From: Planctomycetota bacterium
GTDB taxonomy: Bacteria; Planctomycetota; GCA-002687715
Direction: 5' to 3'
DNA length: 64,000 nt
Assembly (NCBI GenBank): GCA_009691765.1
Contig: SIAO01000004.1
Location: 149,419 to 213,418, forward strand
Positions within the stretch are counted from its first letter, which is position 1; the number at the start of each line of letters is the position of its first letter. The notes under the pieces are model-generated. The model did not search any database. It saw only the letters and a list, made by a program, of their open reading frames with translations, and was not told the origin of the DNA. This document shows positions 35,001-44,605 of the stretch, in pieces. The position numbers and the translations under genes are program-made.

Positions 35001-35852
35001 TCAGTTCAGTGAGTTGGTGACCGTGTCCGCAGCCATCACTTGCTGACCTTGGTCCAGCAACATGATCATGCCTGCGCAGTAGGTCGGTCCGACGGTGTCG
35101 ACGCGGAAACGCCCGATGTAGGTCCCGCCACGAACGATGTCCAGCACGTAACCGCGCTTGACGCCGTTGTTGGAGCCAACATTCGCCTGCACCAGTTTGA
35201 GTGCATTGTCAGCGTTGACGACTTGGCCCTTGACAGGAGCCATGACCATGATGTTCTCGAAGTCGATGCCCTTGGACTTCGCGAAGTCGATGAGCAGGTC
35301 GCGGTTGGAGACATCATCCTTGAGCTTCACCACGTTCTTCTCGAGACCCGCGATGTTGTTGTTGGCATCGAGGTTCTTCTTCTGCTCAGCATCGAGCTCG
35401 CCGACCGCCTTGTCCATGCGGGCCACGGCTTCGCGCTGCTTAGCGTCCAAGTCCGTGTTCGCAGTTCCGAGGCGGTTGTTGTCCGAGCGGAGGCGCTCGA
35501 TCGTGCCTGCATGCTCAGTGTTGGCACGAGTCAGGTCGGCCAACTGCGTGTCCTTGGTCTTGCCCGAAGATTCGAGCGAACCGACTTGCGTCTGCAAGTT
35601 GGTTGCGCGAGCTTCGAGGTCCGCGGACTGCTGACGAGCAGTGTTGAGATCGCTGGACACCTTCGAAAGACTTGCGTCTTTCTCGGAGACCTGCTGTGCA
35701 TGGCGCTGCTGATCTTCAGCACGCCCTGTCTTCTCGCCTTCAAACTTTGCCTTGTAGTCGTTGTTCAGACCAAGGAAGGTCGAGGCCGCCACGAGGAAGG
35801 CCACAGCAAGAACAAGATTCAAAACCACGAAGATCCGGGCTACGGAACTCAT
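35001..35852 (-). CDS. Membrane-anchored coiled-coil protein, apparent architectural relative of 7557..8816
   Basis: TM VARIFVVLNLVLAVAFLVAASTFLG, extended coiled coil, C-terminal GVKRGYVLDIVRGGTYIGRFRVDTVG. Confidence 0.75.
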   Translation of the reverse strand: MSSVARIFVVLNLVLAVAFLVAASTFLGLNNDYKAKFEGEKTGRAEDQQRHAQQVSEKDASLSKVSSDLNTARQQSADLEARATNLQTQVGSLESSGKTKDTQLADLTRANTEHAGTIERLRSDNNRLGTANTDLDAKQREAVARMDKAVGELDAEQKKNLDANNNIAGLEKNVVKLKDDVSNRDLLIDFAKSKGIDFENIMVMAPVKGQVVNADNALKLVQANVGSNNGVKRGYVLDIVRGGTYIGRFRVDTVGPTYCAGMIMLLDQGQQVMAADTVTNSLN

Positions 35853-36012
35853 GAAGTGTCCCTTTCCAGCGATATCCACACTCACAGCGGCAACAGGCGC
35901 CAGGCGAGCGGGATTCATCTTTTTCCAGTGGCGGGCATTGTAGGGATGAAGAAAATGAAGTCAAGCATGGCAGAAGGAGCGCTAACTTTGAGCCGTGCGC
36001 GGCCCTAAGCCG

Positions 36013-37665
36013 TTATGTGCTGGAGTCTTGTGCGCGGCCCATGCCGGATGGTCGCCGCGGCCGCCAAAGCAGCAACACCGCAACCAACCCACAAGGGAAC
36101 AGAGCTGCGGGCAACAAGCCGAAGCGCACCGCCGGAGTCACGCTGGTGCAGAGCGGCACATGACCTGAAAGCAATCCAGACACGTCCTTAGACCGGCCCG
36201 CGCTGTTCACACGCGCCAATTCTCGCCCACAAGGATCAATGAGTGTGCTGATCCCAGCGTTGCTCACGCGGAACACCGAACGCCGACATTCCGCTGCACG
36301 GAAGCGCACGGCAACATCCACGCATTCCTGTTCTGCGCCCACGACGAACCACGCGTCATTAGAGATATTGATAGTGAACTCAGCGCCCGCCGCGGCGAGC
36401 GTGCGGAATTCCTCAGGAAATACCGCCTCGAAACAGATGGTGCAGCCGAAGGGCACGGCGCGACCATGCACGCTCACAGGAAAAAGGGGAGCTTCCTCCC
36501 CCGGCGTCATGTCAGGGATGTAGCCAGCACTCGACCTCACGCCAGCGAGGATTTGCGCATGCAACGGCCAACCGCGCGGCCACGGGATGTACTCCCCGAA
36601 AGGCACAAGCATGCGCTTGGGGTTTTCGCCCAAGAGTTCACTGCCATCGCGCAACACTGCCGCCATGTTCCATTCGCCCCAGCCGTTGCCATCGGTGTCT
36701 GCGAGGCGCGCGTCATCAGCAATGCGCGCATGACGTGCATAACCCACCACGCTCAACTGTCCGCGCCCGCGGGGCAACAACGCTCCGTATGGCTCGGTCA
36801 CACCGTCATCGACGCGATAGGGCTGGCGCAGCAAAGCCTGCAAACTACGGTCAGGGTCGCGCACTGGGGGAAATGTGGTTTCAGGGAACACCAAGATGTC
36901 TGGGTCCAAAGCGCGCGCTTCCGCCGTGTGCAAAACAACGCGGTGCCGTTCCCAGATATCCGCGGAGCTGTGCCGCAACTTGACGGCCTGAGGCACGGCG
37001 GGCTGCACACCCACCACGAGCGGCCCCTGCGGAAAGTCGTCGCACAGCGCAAGCGTGCCGCCAAAATGCAAGAGCAGTACACCAGCCGCCGCGGCGCTCA
37101 ATCCCGGGATTGCCGGGCGCAGGACCCCGCGACGCGCCGCGATCCATAGAAACGCAAGCGCGCTGTTCGCCGACAACACTACGAACGAGAGCGCATGCAC
37201 GCGGAACACGGCGGCACTTTGCAACGCTTCAATCCAGCGCCACTGCGAATGCCCAGCGCAACTCCACGACACGCCGAGAACTGCTTCACGCAGCACATCC
37301 ACGCTGACCAACACCAACGGATAAACCCACCAGCGTGGTCCCCGTGGTGCGCGCGTAAGCCGCTCCAGTGCATAGGCACCAAGCGCTGCGAAGGGCACTG
37401 TGATCAGTGGGATGAACCATGGTCCCCACGGCTCCAAGGATGCGACCCAACCCATCGAGAGCACAATCTGCACATAAAGCGCAAACGTGAGGATGGGCAG
37501 CGTGCTGCGCCGCGGTGCCGTCGCATGGAATGCAATCCAAGGCGTCCAAGCAATCCACGCGAGCCACGGCCAATCGAGCGGCGGTTGAGCCGCGTGCGCC
37601 AACAGCGCCGAACAGAGTGCCACCAACAAATGCAGTGTGCGCGGCCAACGAGCGCTGAGACTCAT
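36013..37665 (-). CDS. lnt: Apolipoprotein N-acyltransferase
   Basis: Multi-TM N-terminus, nitrilase-type domain (LVFPETTFPP-like, KRMLVPFGEYIPWPR, FGCTICFEAVFPE, FRAAECRRSVFRVSNAGIS). Confidence 0.9.
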   Translation of the reverse strand: MSLSARWPRTLHLLVALCSALLAHAAQPPLDWPWLAWIAWTPWIAFHATAPRRSTLPILTFALYVQIVLSMGWVASLEPWGPWFIPLITVPFAALGAYALERLTRAPRGPRWWVYPLVLVSVDVLREAVLGVSWSCAGHSQWRWIEALQSAAVFRVHALSFVVLSANSALAFLWIAARRGVLRPAIPGLSAAAAGVLLLHFGGTLALCDDFPQGPLVVGVQPAVPQAVKLRHSSADIWERHRVVLHTAEARALDPDILVFPETTFPPVRDPDRSLQALLRQPYRVDDGVTEPYGALLPRGRGQLSVVGYARHARIADDARLADTDGNGWGEWNMAAVLRDGSELLGENPKRMLVPFGEYIPWPRGWPLHAQILAGVRSSAGYIPDMTPGEEAPLFPVSVHGRAVPFGCTICFEAVFPEEFRTLAAAGAEFTINISNDAWFVVGAEQECVDVAVRFRAAECRRSVFRVSNAGISTLIDPCGRELARVNSAGRSKDVSGLLSGHVPLCTSVTPAVRFGLLPAALFPCGLVAVLLLWRPRRPSGMGRAQDSST

Positions 37666-38930
37666 GCGCCGCGACTCGCCCTAGCGGGCCCACGGAACGC
37701 TGCGCCATCGAGAACGTGCACTTCAACGGCGGCTCCGGGCTCCACTTGTCCCTCGCCGATGTCGATGAGCATCAGTCCATCGGCGCCTAGCACTCCGCGC
37801 AGGTCTGCGCTGCCATGCCACGCTAGCGGTTCGGTTTCAAAACCCTGCGGCGTGCTGCGCAGACTGCAAGGCACATGTTGCAAACGTGGGATGCGTTTCA
37901 GTGCGCGCGTGCCGCCCAAACGCGCATGCACGCGACGCGGCTCTGGGAACTCAAGGCCCATCAATGCCAGCAGAAACGGACGCACGAAGATTTCGAAAGT
38001 GACCAGTGTCGACACTGGATTCCCCGGCAATCCAAACACATGGCAAAGCCCACCATCGCTGCGGCGCACACGTCCGAAGAGCATGGGTTTGCCGGGTTTG
38101 ATCGCCACCTTCTCGATCAGCACTTCCATGCCGCGCTCGCGCAAGAGCAAAGGCACGAGGTCGGCATCGCCCATGCTCACTCCGCCGGAGAGCAACAACA
38201 CATCGTGACCGAGGCCCACATCGAGGTGTTGCAACAACGCTGACTGCTCGTCGCGTGCGATGCCGCAACGCACCACCGTGAGCGCCACGCACAAACTGCG
38301 CAGTTGAGCTTCCAAGAGTGCGCCGTTGCTCTCGCGGATTTGTCCGGGCAATGGCTTCGGACCGTGCGTGGACACCAATTCGTCGCCAGTAGGAATCACC
38401 GCCACGCGCGGCAAGGTGTGCACAGGGACAGGATCTGCACCCACCGAAGCGAGCACCGCGAGAGCACAAGCATCGATGTGCGTACCACGCCGCAACACCA
38501 CTTCGCCTTCGCGCAAATCCTCACCCTGATGACACACGTTCTGTCCGGGCCGCGCGATCTCGTGCAACAGCACCGCGTCGTCCGTTTGCAAACTGCTCTT
38601 TTCCACCATCACCACGGCGTTGGCGCCAACAGGTAGTGGCGCCCCAGTCATGATCTTCCATGTGCTGCCTTCCGCGAGCACCGCGCCTGGTGCGTCGCCC
38701 GCGAGAATGCGCCCCGCGACCCGCAGGCGTGTCTCACCCGTGTGCGTTGAATCCGCGCGCACGGCCCAGCCATCCATGCTGCTCTTCTCGAAGGGCGGCA
38801 GGTCCATTTCAGCCAGCACATCGCGCGCCAACACGCAATCCAGCGACTGTGCCAACGGGCGCATGCGCTGTGCCGGAGGCGGCGGCACGGAGCTGCGCAA
38901 CACGAGCATCGCTTCGGCGTAGGTCAGCAT
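37662..38930 (-). CDS. moeA: Molybdopterin molybdenumtransferase MoeA
   Basis: PPFEKSSMDGWAVRA, IMTGAPLPVGANAVV, VIPTGDELV, LLSGGVSMGDADLV, FGLPGNPVSTLVTFE. Confidence 0.93.
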   Translation of the reverse strand: MLTYAEAMLVLRSSVPPPPAQRMRPLAQSLDCVLARDVLAEMDLPPFEKSSMDGWAVRADSTHTGETRLRVAGRILAGDAPGAVLAEGSTWKIMTGAPLPVGANAVVMVEKSSLQTDDAVLLHEIARPGQNVCHQGEDLREGEVVLRRGTHIDACALAVLASVGADPVPVHTLPRVAVIPTGDELVSTHGPKPLPGQIRESNGALLEAQLRSLCVALTVVRCGIARDEQSALLQHLDVGLGHDVLLLSGGVSMGDADLVPLLLRERGMEVLIEKVAIKPGKPMLFGRVRRSDGGLCHVFGLPGNPVSTLVTFEIFVRPFLLALMGLEFPEPRRVHARLGGTRALKRIPRLQHVPCSLRSTPQGFETEPLAWHGSADLRGVLGADGLMLIDIGEGQVEPGAAVEVHVLDGAAFRGPARASRGA

Positions 38931-40261
38931 GGCAATGTCGCCACGGCTGTTCCCGGTCGAATCACATCCATGAACGATGACACGCTGAACACGGCGTTGC
39001 CGATGCCGGCTTGGCCGTAGCCAGGCGGCGCCAGCAATCCATGACGCGCATGCATGTCACGCCAAACGCGCAGCAACCCGACGTGGTAGCGCAACGATGC
39101 GGGGCCGTTCTCGCGACCGAGCACGGAGAGTGGTTCTGGACACCACGTCGTGAAACGCGGCATGACGCCGTGTCGCATGAAATAATCGAGCCCTTCCGCG
39201 GTGCTCTTCCACGCTTCTTCCTCGGTGCGGAATCCGTGCGGCTTGGCCATTTCGATGCCGGCCACGAAATTGGGGATCACACCCGCGGGCGTGAACACTT
39301 CTGCGGCATCGAGGATGCGCGCCATCCACGTGGAGCGGCCGACATAGCGCGCTTTACCCGGACACAGCACCTCGAACAGCGCCGGGTCCCAAACTTCGTA
39401 GTTGGGGTGGTAGATGCGAATGCCAGAACGACGGATGCGCAGGACATCGGCGCGCGGCAAAGCCTGCACCACCATCTTGCCCAGCCAACGACCGGGAAAG
39501 CGCGCTTCGATGGCCTCCGCGTAGCGAACATAGAAAGACGCTTCGTCCAGGCCATCGAGCTTTGTTGTGACGGATCCGCCCGTGAGCGTATAGGCGCCCG
39601 GTGTTGCGCCGCTGGCCACGACTCGATCGAGCGCAGCGAGCAGTCGGTCGATGGGTTTGATCGCGTGGTACGCACGCCCGTCTTCACGCTGCTGTTTGAA
39701 ATTGCGATTGATATCGCAGAACTGGCACTCTTCTTCTTGGCCAAAGTACTGGCACATGCGGAAGACCGTGAGATACAGCAGATAGCCCCACTCGATGCTC
39801 GGTGCTACTTCCGTGATCGGAGTGCCATCCGGCAGCACTTCGCCGTAGTACGCCGGCTGCGGTGCGAAGCTGACGCCCGCCACATCTTCGGTGCCGCAAC
39901 GCAGCATCACGCTGCCGTCCTCGCACGCATCCACCAGCCAAGGGCTCATGGGGTTCAAACGCACACTCACAACGACGCGACGGAATCCGCGCGGCCCGCC
40001 TTCGAGTGCGATCTCTTCTGGCGCGTGATTGCGCACCAATTCATCCAACTGGGAAAGCGGCAGATGGTCGAAGGAAAAGATAAAGTACGACTTGCGCGCG
40101 AAAGTGTGCCCGCGTTGCAACGCTGCTGGTGTGAACCAAACACCTCGGCGCAGCAAGTCTTCTTTCACTGTGACTTCGGGAGGCAGGTCCTCAAACTCCG
40201 CCGCCACGCGCTCGATCTCGCGCAGCGTTTCCAGCGGATCTACACCTGTGGCCACATCCAT
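38924..40261 (-). CDS. Radical-SAM-like protein with non-canonical cysteine spacing
   Basis: FRMCQYFGQEEECQFCDINRNFKQ cysteine cluster, TLTGGSVTTKLDG, FPGRWLGKMVVQALP. Start chosen at MDVATGVDPLETL. Confidence 0.7.
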   Translation of the reverse strand: MDVATGVDPLETLREIERVAAEFEDLPPEVTVKEDLLRRGVWFTPAALQRGHTFARKSYFIFSFDHLPLSQLDELVRNHAPEEIALEGGPRGFRRVVVSVRLNPMSPWLVDACEDGSVMLRCGTEDVAGVSFAPQPAYYGEVLPDGTPITEVAPSIEWGYLLYLTVFRMCQYFGQEEECQFCDINRNFKQQREDGRAYHAIKPIDRLLAALDRVVASGATPGAYTLTGGSVTTKLDGLDEASFYVRYAEAIEARFPGRWLGKMVVQALPRADVLRIRRSGIRIYHPNYEVWDPALFEVLCPGKARYVGRSTWMARILDAAEVFTPAGVIPNFVAGIEMAKPHGFRTEEEAWKSTAEGLDYFMRHGVMPRFTTWCPEPLSVLGRENGPASLRYHVGLLRVWRDMHARHGLLAPPGYGQAGIGNAVFSVSSFMDVIRPGTAVATLPC

Positions 40262-40350
40262 GGCGGGATTCTGCTGCGGAAGTGGCTTTGGGGCAACACG
40301 CCGCTTCCCCGTGGAATGCCTGCTGCTAAGGTGCGAGCCCAGTTTTGAGC

Positions 40351-40824
40351 ATGGACATTCCTGCACCAAATCACTCCGCGATCGGCCTGCGCATCGGCAT
40401 CCTTGTGGCTCGCTTTAACGCGGAAGTCACCAGCGGACTGCTGCGCGGGGCCGTCGACGCTTTGCTCGAAGCCGGCGTGCAACGCAATGATATTTCCATC
40501 CATGCCACGGCCGGCGCGGTAGAGCTGCCCCTCGGCTGCGACTTGCTGATTACGCAAACACAACCGCACGCGGTCATCGCGCTCGGCGCCGTGATCCGCG
40601 GCGAAACCGAGCACTACGAACACGTCTCGCGCCTCGCTGCGGAAGGCCTCATGAATGTGATGCTGCGCCGTCAGGTGCCCGTGGCCTTCGGGGTGCTCAC
40701 CTGCGCCACGGACGCTTTGGCCCTCGCCCGCTCGCGCAACGACAGCCACAACAAGGGCCGCGAGGCGGCCTTGGCAGCGCTCGAATTAGCCAACCTAGCG
40801 CGTGCCCCGCGCAACCTGCCATGA
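40351..40824 (+). CDS. ribH: 6,7-dimethyl-8-ribityllumazine synthase
   Basis: GILVARFNAEVTSGLLRGAVDALLEAGV, PGAVELPLG-like AGAVELPLGCDLL, ALGAVIRGETEHYEHVS, FGVLTCAT. Confidence 0.95.
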   Translation: MDIPAPNHSAIGLRIGILVARFNAEVTSGLLRGAVDALLEAGVQRNDISIHATAGAVELPLGCDLLITQTQPHAVIALGAVIRGETEHYEHVSRLAAEGLMNVMLRRQVPVAFGVLTCATDALALARSRNDSHNKGREAALAALELANLARAPRNLP

Positions 40825-41261
40825 ACACTCCCGTCGATGATGGCCATCGCAGCACTCGCTCGCAGGGCCGCGAATTGGCGCTCAAATATCTTTACTCTGC
40901 TGACCTACGCGCGCAGCAGCCAGAATCGTTTCATGAGTTCGCCGCTCACCAAGGTGCTGCGGGCCCAGTGCGCAGTTTTGCTGAAGAACTGGTCAAAGGT
41001 GTGCAAACCGACCGTGACGCCATCGACGCATTGCTTTCGGAAGTTGCTGCCAACTGGACCGTGGCGCGCATGGCCGCAGTGGACCGAAATGTGTTGCGCA
41101 TCGGCTGCCATGAACTGAAATCCACGCCCGAGACGCCGGTCAGTGTCGTGATCGACGAAGCGGTCGAAATCGCGAAACGCTATGGCTCGGCGCAATCTGG
41201 CGCCTTCGTGAATGGTTTGCTCGACAAGTTGCGCCGCAAACTGCGCCCCGAGGGCGGCTGA
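40821..41261 (+). CDS. nusB: Transcription antitermination factor NusB
   Basis: RSQGRELALKYLYSADLR, NWTVARMAAVDRNVLRIGCHEL, VVIDEAVEIAKRYGSAQSGAFVNGLLDKL. Confidence 0.94.
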   Translation: MNTPVDDGHRSTRSQGRELALKYLYSADLRAQQPESFHEFAAHQGAAGPVRSFAEELVKGVQTDRDAIDALLSEVAANWTVARMAAVDRNVLRIGCHELKSTPETPVSVVIDEAVEIAKRYGSAQSGAFVNGLLDKLRRKLRPEGG

Positions 41262-42202
41262 TGTTCGGCAAGCTCACCGACGCGCTGAAACGCGGGTTGG
41301 CCAAAACGCGCGACAAACTCGTCAGCGGCCTCGCGGCCATCTTGCCCATCGGGCGCGAGCTCAACGCGGAGCTCATCGACGAATTGGAAGAGACGCTGCT
41401 CACCGCCGACATCGGGCCGACCACCACCGCGAAATTGATGGATGCCGTGCGTGCAGCGTGGAAAGCTCGCCAGATCCGCACCACGGATGAGTGCCGCGCA
41501 CTGCTCAAGACGCAATTGAAAGCCATGCTGCAAGGCGACGGCGCAGGCCTCGCCAAAGCCGCGTCAGGCCCCACTGTGATCTTGGTGGCCGGCGTGAATG
41601 GCACCGGCAAAACGACTTCCATCGCCAAACTAGCATGGAGACTCACACGCGGGAATCACAGTGTGGTGTTAGCTGCGGCCGACACCTTTCGCGCCGCAGC
41701 GGTGGACCAATTGGCGGTGTGGAGCGAGCGCATCGGATGCCGCCTCGTTCGTCAGCCCACCGGGGCCGACCCTGCAGCTGTCGCCTACGATGCCGTCGAA
41801 GCAGCCCTCGCACGCAACGCGGATTATCTCGTCATCGATACTGCAGGGCGTTTGCACACGCAGAAAAACCTCATGGCGGAACTCGAGAAGATCAAACGCG
41901 TAGTGTCCAAGCGCATTCCGGGCGCGCCACACGAAACCATTCTCGTGCTCGATGCCACCACAGGCCAAAACGCTATTCAGCAAGCACTCGAGTTCGGTCG
42001 CATCTTGGACATCACAGGCTTATTCCTCACCAAGCTCGATGGCACGGCCAAAGGCGGTGCGGTGATCGCGCTGCGCGACCAAGTGCGCATTCCAGTGAAG
42101 TTCATCGGTGTCGGCGAGAAACCGGAAGATGTGGAAGATTTCGATGCCGCAGCGTTCGTCGATGGCATTTTCGGTGAGGAGGCCGCCGCGCCCGCGCCGT
42201 GA
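41261..42202 (+). CDS. ftsY: Signal recognition particle receptor FtsY
   Basis: GVNGTGKTTSIAKLAWRL, AAADTFRAAAVDQLAVW, VIDTAGRLHTQKNLMAELEKI, TKLDGTAKGGAV, IGVGEKPEDVEDFD. Confidence 0.97.
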   Translation: MFGKLTDALKRGLAKTRDKLVSGLAAILPIGRELNAELIDELEETLLTADIGPTTTAKLMDAVRAAWKARQIRTTDECRALLKTQLKAMLQGDGAGLAKAASGPTVILVAGVNGTGKTTSIAKLAWRLTRGNHSVVLAAADTFRAAAVDQLAVWSERIGCRLVRQPTGADPAAVAYDAVEAALARNADYLVIDTAGRLHTQKNLMAELEKIKRVVSKRIPGAPHETILVLDATTGQNAIQQALEFGRILDITGLFLTKLDGTAKGGAVIALRDQVRIPVKFIGVGEKPEDVEDFDAAAFVDGIFGEEAAAPAP

Positions 42203-42208
42203 GCGCTG

Positions 42209-44599
42209 GTGACGGCCTGCATGCGCGGCTCCGCGGGCGGATGGTGCGGAGCGCTCTCTGCGCTGTGGATCCTCGCGCTCCCACTAGCAGTAGCGCCTTG
42301 GTTTCACTCGGAATTCGCAGCGCCGAAAACGCTGCTGCTCGCCGCGGTCGGCATCCCCTTGGCACTGTTGCTGCTTTGGCAACGCCGCAACCACGCAGTG
42401 TTGGCACCGCTCCACTTGCTGTGTTTGTTGCTCGTGCCGCTTGCGTGCGTGAGCACACTTCAATGCACTCCTGACGCCGCCCAACTCGCCGCCGCGTTGA
42501 TGCTGCTCGCGGCGCCACTCGTCGCACTGCAAATCGGTGCAGGCAGTGGTGGCAGCTTGCAGGCGTTACGCGCCTTGGCCCGCGCTTTGGGCACCGCCAC
42601 ATTGCTGGTGCTGGCCGTGGGGCTGGTGCGGCGTCACACAGAACTTCTCGGATGGATCCCCGATCGCGCCGATGTGGCCTTCTCCTCCACGCTTGGCAAC
42701 AGCAACGAAGTCGCGGAATTTGCGGCCCCCATCGCGGTGCTGTTGTTGCTGCTGCCGGGTATGCGCTTTGCAGACGCTGGCCTCGCACTCACGGCGCTGG
42801 TGCTCAGCGGACTTTCGGAATCCCGCGCAGGCTTGCTGGCCATCACGCTCGGATTGCTCGCGGGTTCGGCTCTGTTGCTACGCACACGAGCACGGCATCA
42901 AGGGCAGCTAATCCTTGGCGCGCTGTTGCTGCTCGTGCTGTGCGTTGCGCTACTGCCGAACTTGGAACCTCTGCGTGCACGCGCGCTCTCGGCCTTTGAC
43001 AGTGCACATCCCACCAATGCCGTGCGCTTGGAACTTTTTTCCAGCACCCTCGACATGGCCGTTGCCAATCTGCCCTTCGGTGTCGGACCCGGGCGCTTCG
43101 AAGCCGAATACCCGCGTTTCCGCAGCGCAGCAGAGTGGCATGCGGCCGGGCCCAACAGTGCCGTGGAATCGCCGCACAATGAAGTGCTCTTTGTTGCTGC
43201 GGAAGGTGGCGTTCTTGGGCTCGCGCTGTGCGCTGGAATCGCACTGTTGTGTTTCCTGCGCTGGCGGCGGCTGCCAGCAGAACGAGCTGAAGCGCGCGGT
43301 GCCATCTTGGGAGTGGTCATCGTTTTGAGTGTGTTCGCATTAGTGCGTTCGCCATTTCATCACCCGTGCGGCACGCTTGCAGCAGGCTTGTGCGTTGGAT
43401 GGCTGTTTGCAGCAGGCGCTCCAAGTGCTGGCCCAACGCGCCTCTGGATAGCCATTGGCATCAGCATGTTGCTCTTGGCTGCGCTCTTGGGCGCTGCACT
43501 GCACACGCACGAGGATTGGCTCACTGGGCGCGCTCGGCGCCAGCTATCAGCGTTCGATCACCATGTGCGCCACAAGGCTCAGAGCGAAGCCATGGCCGCG
43601 GTGCAAGATTGCGCCGACACGATCGCCTCACTCGCAGCAGAGCCTTTCGGCACGGCACACGCCTACCGTGCAGCTTTGGTCGCGCGTGAATTGGCCGCTC
43701 TCGGAATCGCATTGGAGAATGTGGGAACCCGTCCGGCGTGGCTTGGTCACGCGCAAAGTTCCACCCGCGCACTGATTGCACATGTGCAAAAGCACGATGC
43801 GCTGCACCTGCCTGCGCGTCTGCTGCAAGCCGAAGAGTTGTTGCGCATCGAAGACACCGCGTTGGTGCCAGCCGCTTTGCGCGAAGCTGAACAACTCTTG
43901 CGCGACACGATCAAGCTGCTGCCACAGGCACCAGGCACGCGTGAAGTCTTGGCGGAGATACTGCTACGCACCGCGCGTCCGAACGACGCGCTGCGACTCT
44001 TGCGTGAAGAAGCAGAGTTCGCGACGCAGCCCTCCAACGCGCTGCTGCGCAAAATCGGTTCCCTCGATCTGCTTCATGCCGGGCATGAAGCTCAATCCCT
44101 GCGGTGGTTGCTGCCGTACACCCATGCGGAGAGCCCACTCCTTGAAGCTGCACGCGCCGCCGATGTCGCGGAACGCAGCTCTGACGCGCTCGACAAAGCG
44201 CTTTGCATTCTCGCTCATGATGCGATTCACCCTGAAGCGCTCGACCTCGTAATCCGGCATGGCTTTGCCGCGCAACGCGACGCAGAGCGCTTGCTAGCCA
44301 ATCGAGCCACGGCCCGAGCGAAACTGGCCCTAGCCTTGCAAGCCATCAACAATGGGGACAGCGCTGCCGCAACCCGCAATCTTCAATTAGCGCTCAGTCG
44401 CGACAGTGAATTGGCTCCAGCTCACTTGCTCAGCGCGCACGCAGCACTCCTCCGCTCCGACTCGGCCGCCGCCAACGCCGCCATCACCACTTTGCGCACA
44501 CTTGGCCTCGACACCACGAGCATCCGCACCGCCTGCAACGCCGACCCCGTCCTTGCACCCGCACTGCAACGCGGCCTCCTCGACCCTGCCCTGCGCTGA
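42209..44599 (+). CDS. O-antigen ligase/Wzy-like membrane protein with C-terminal helical-repeat (TPR-like) region
   Basis: Multi-TM with STLGNSNEVAEFAAPIAVLLLL, LSESRAGLLAI, ESPHNEVLFVAAEGGVLGLA; Ala/Leu-rich helical C-terminus. Confidence 0.75.
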   Translation: MTACMRGSAGGWCGALSALWILALPLAVAPWFHSEFAAPKTLLLAAVGIPLALLLLWQRRNHAVLAPLHLLCLLLVPLACVSTLQCTPDAAQLAAALMLLAAPLVALQIGAGSGGSLQALRALARALGTATLLVLAVGLVRRHTELLGWIPDRADVAFSSTLGNSNEVAEFAAPIAVLLLLLPGMRFADAGLALTALVLSGLSESRAGLLAITLGLLAGSALLLRTRARHQGQLILGALLLLVLCVALLPNLEPLRARALSAFDSAHPTNAVRLELFSSTLDMAVANLPFGVGPGRFEAEYPRFRSAAEWHAAGPNSAVESPHNEVLFVAAEGGVLGLALCAGIALLCFLRWRRLPAERAEARGAILGVVIVLSVFALVRSPFHHPCGTLAAGLCVGWLFAAGAPSAGPTRLWIAIGISMLLLAALLGAALHTHEDWLTGRARRQLSAFDHHVRHKAQSEAMAAVQDCADTIASLAAEPFGTAHAYRAALVARELAALGIALENVGTRPAWLGHAQSSTRALIAHVQKHDALHLPARLLQAEELLRIEDTALVPAALREAEQLLRDTIKLLPQAPGTREVLAEILLRTARPNDALRLLREEAEFATQPSNALLRKIGSLDLLHAGHEAQSLRWLLPYTHAESPLLEAARAADVAERSSDALDKALCILAHDAIHPEALDLVIRHGFAAQRDAERLLANRATARAKLALALQAINNGDSAAATRNLQLALSRDSELAPAHLLSAHAALLRSDSAAANAAITTLRTLGLDTTSIRTACNADPVLAPALQRGLLDPALR

Positions 44600-44605
44600 G
44601 GCAAG

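Noticed and set aside
39011-40348. 445-aa plus-strand ORF
   Set aside because: Antisense to the radical-SAM-like gene; composition typical of a shadow ORF.
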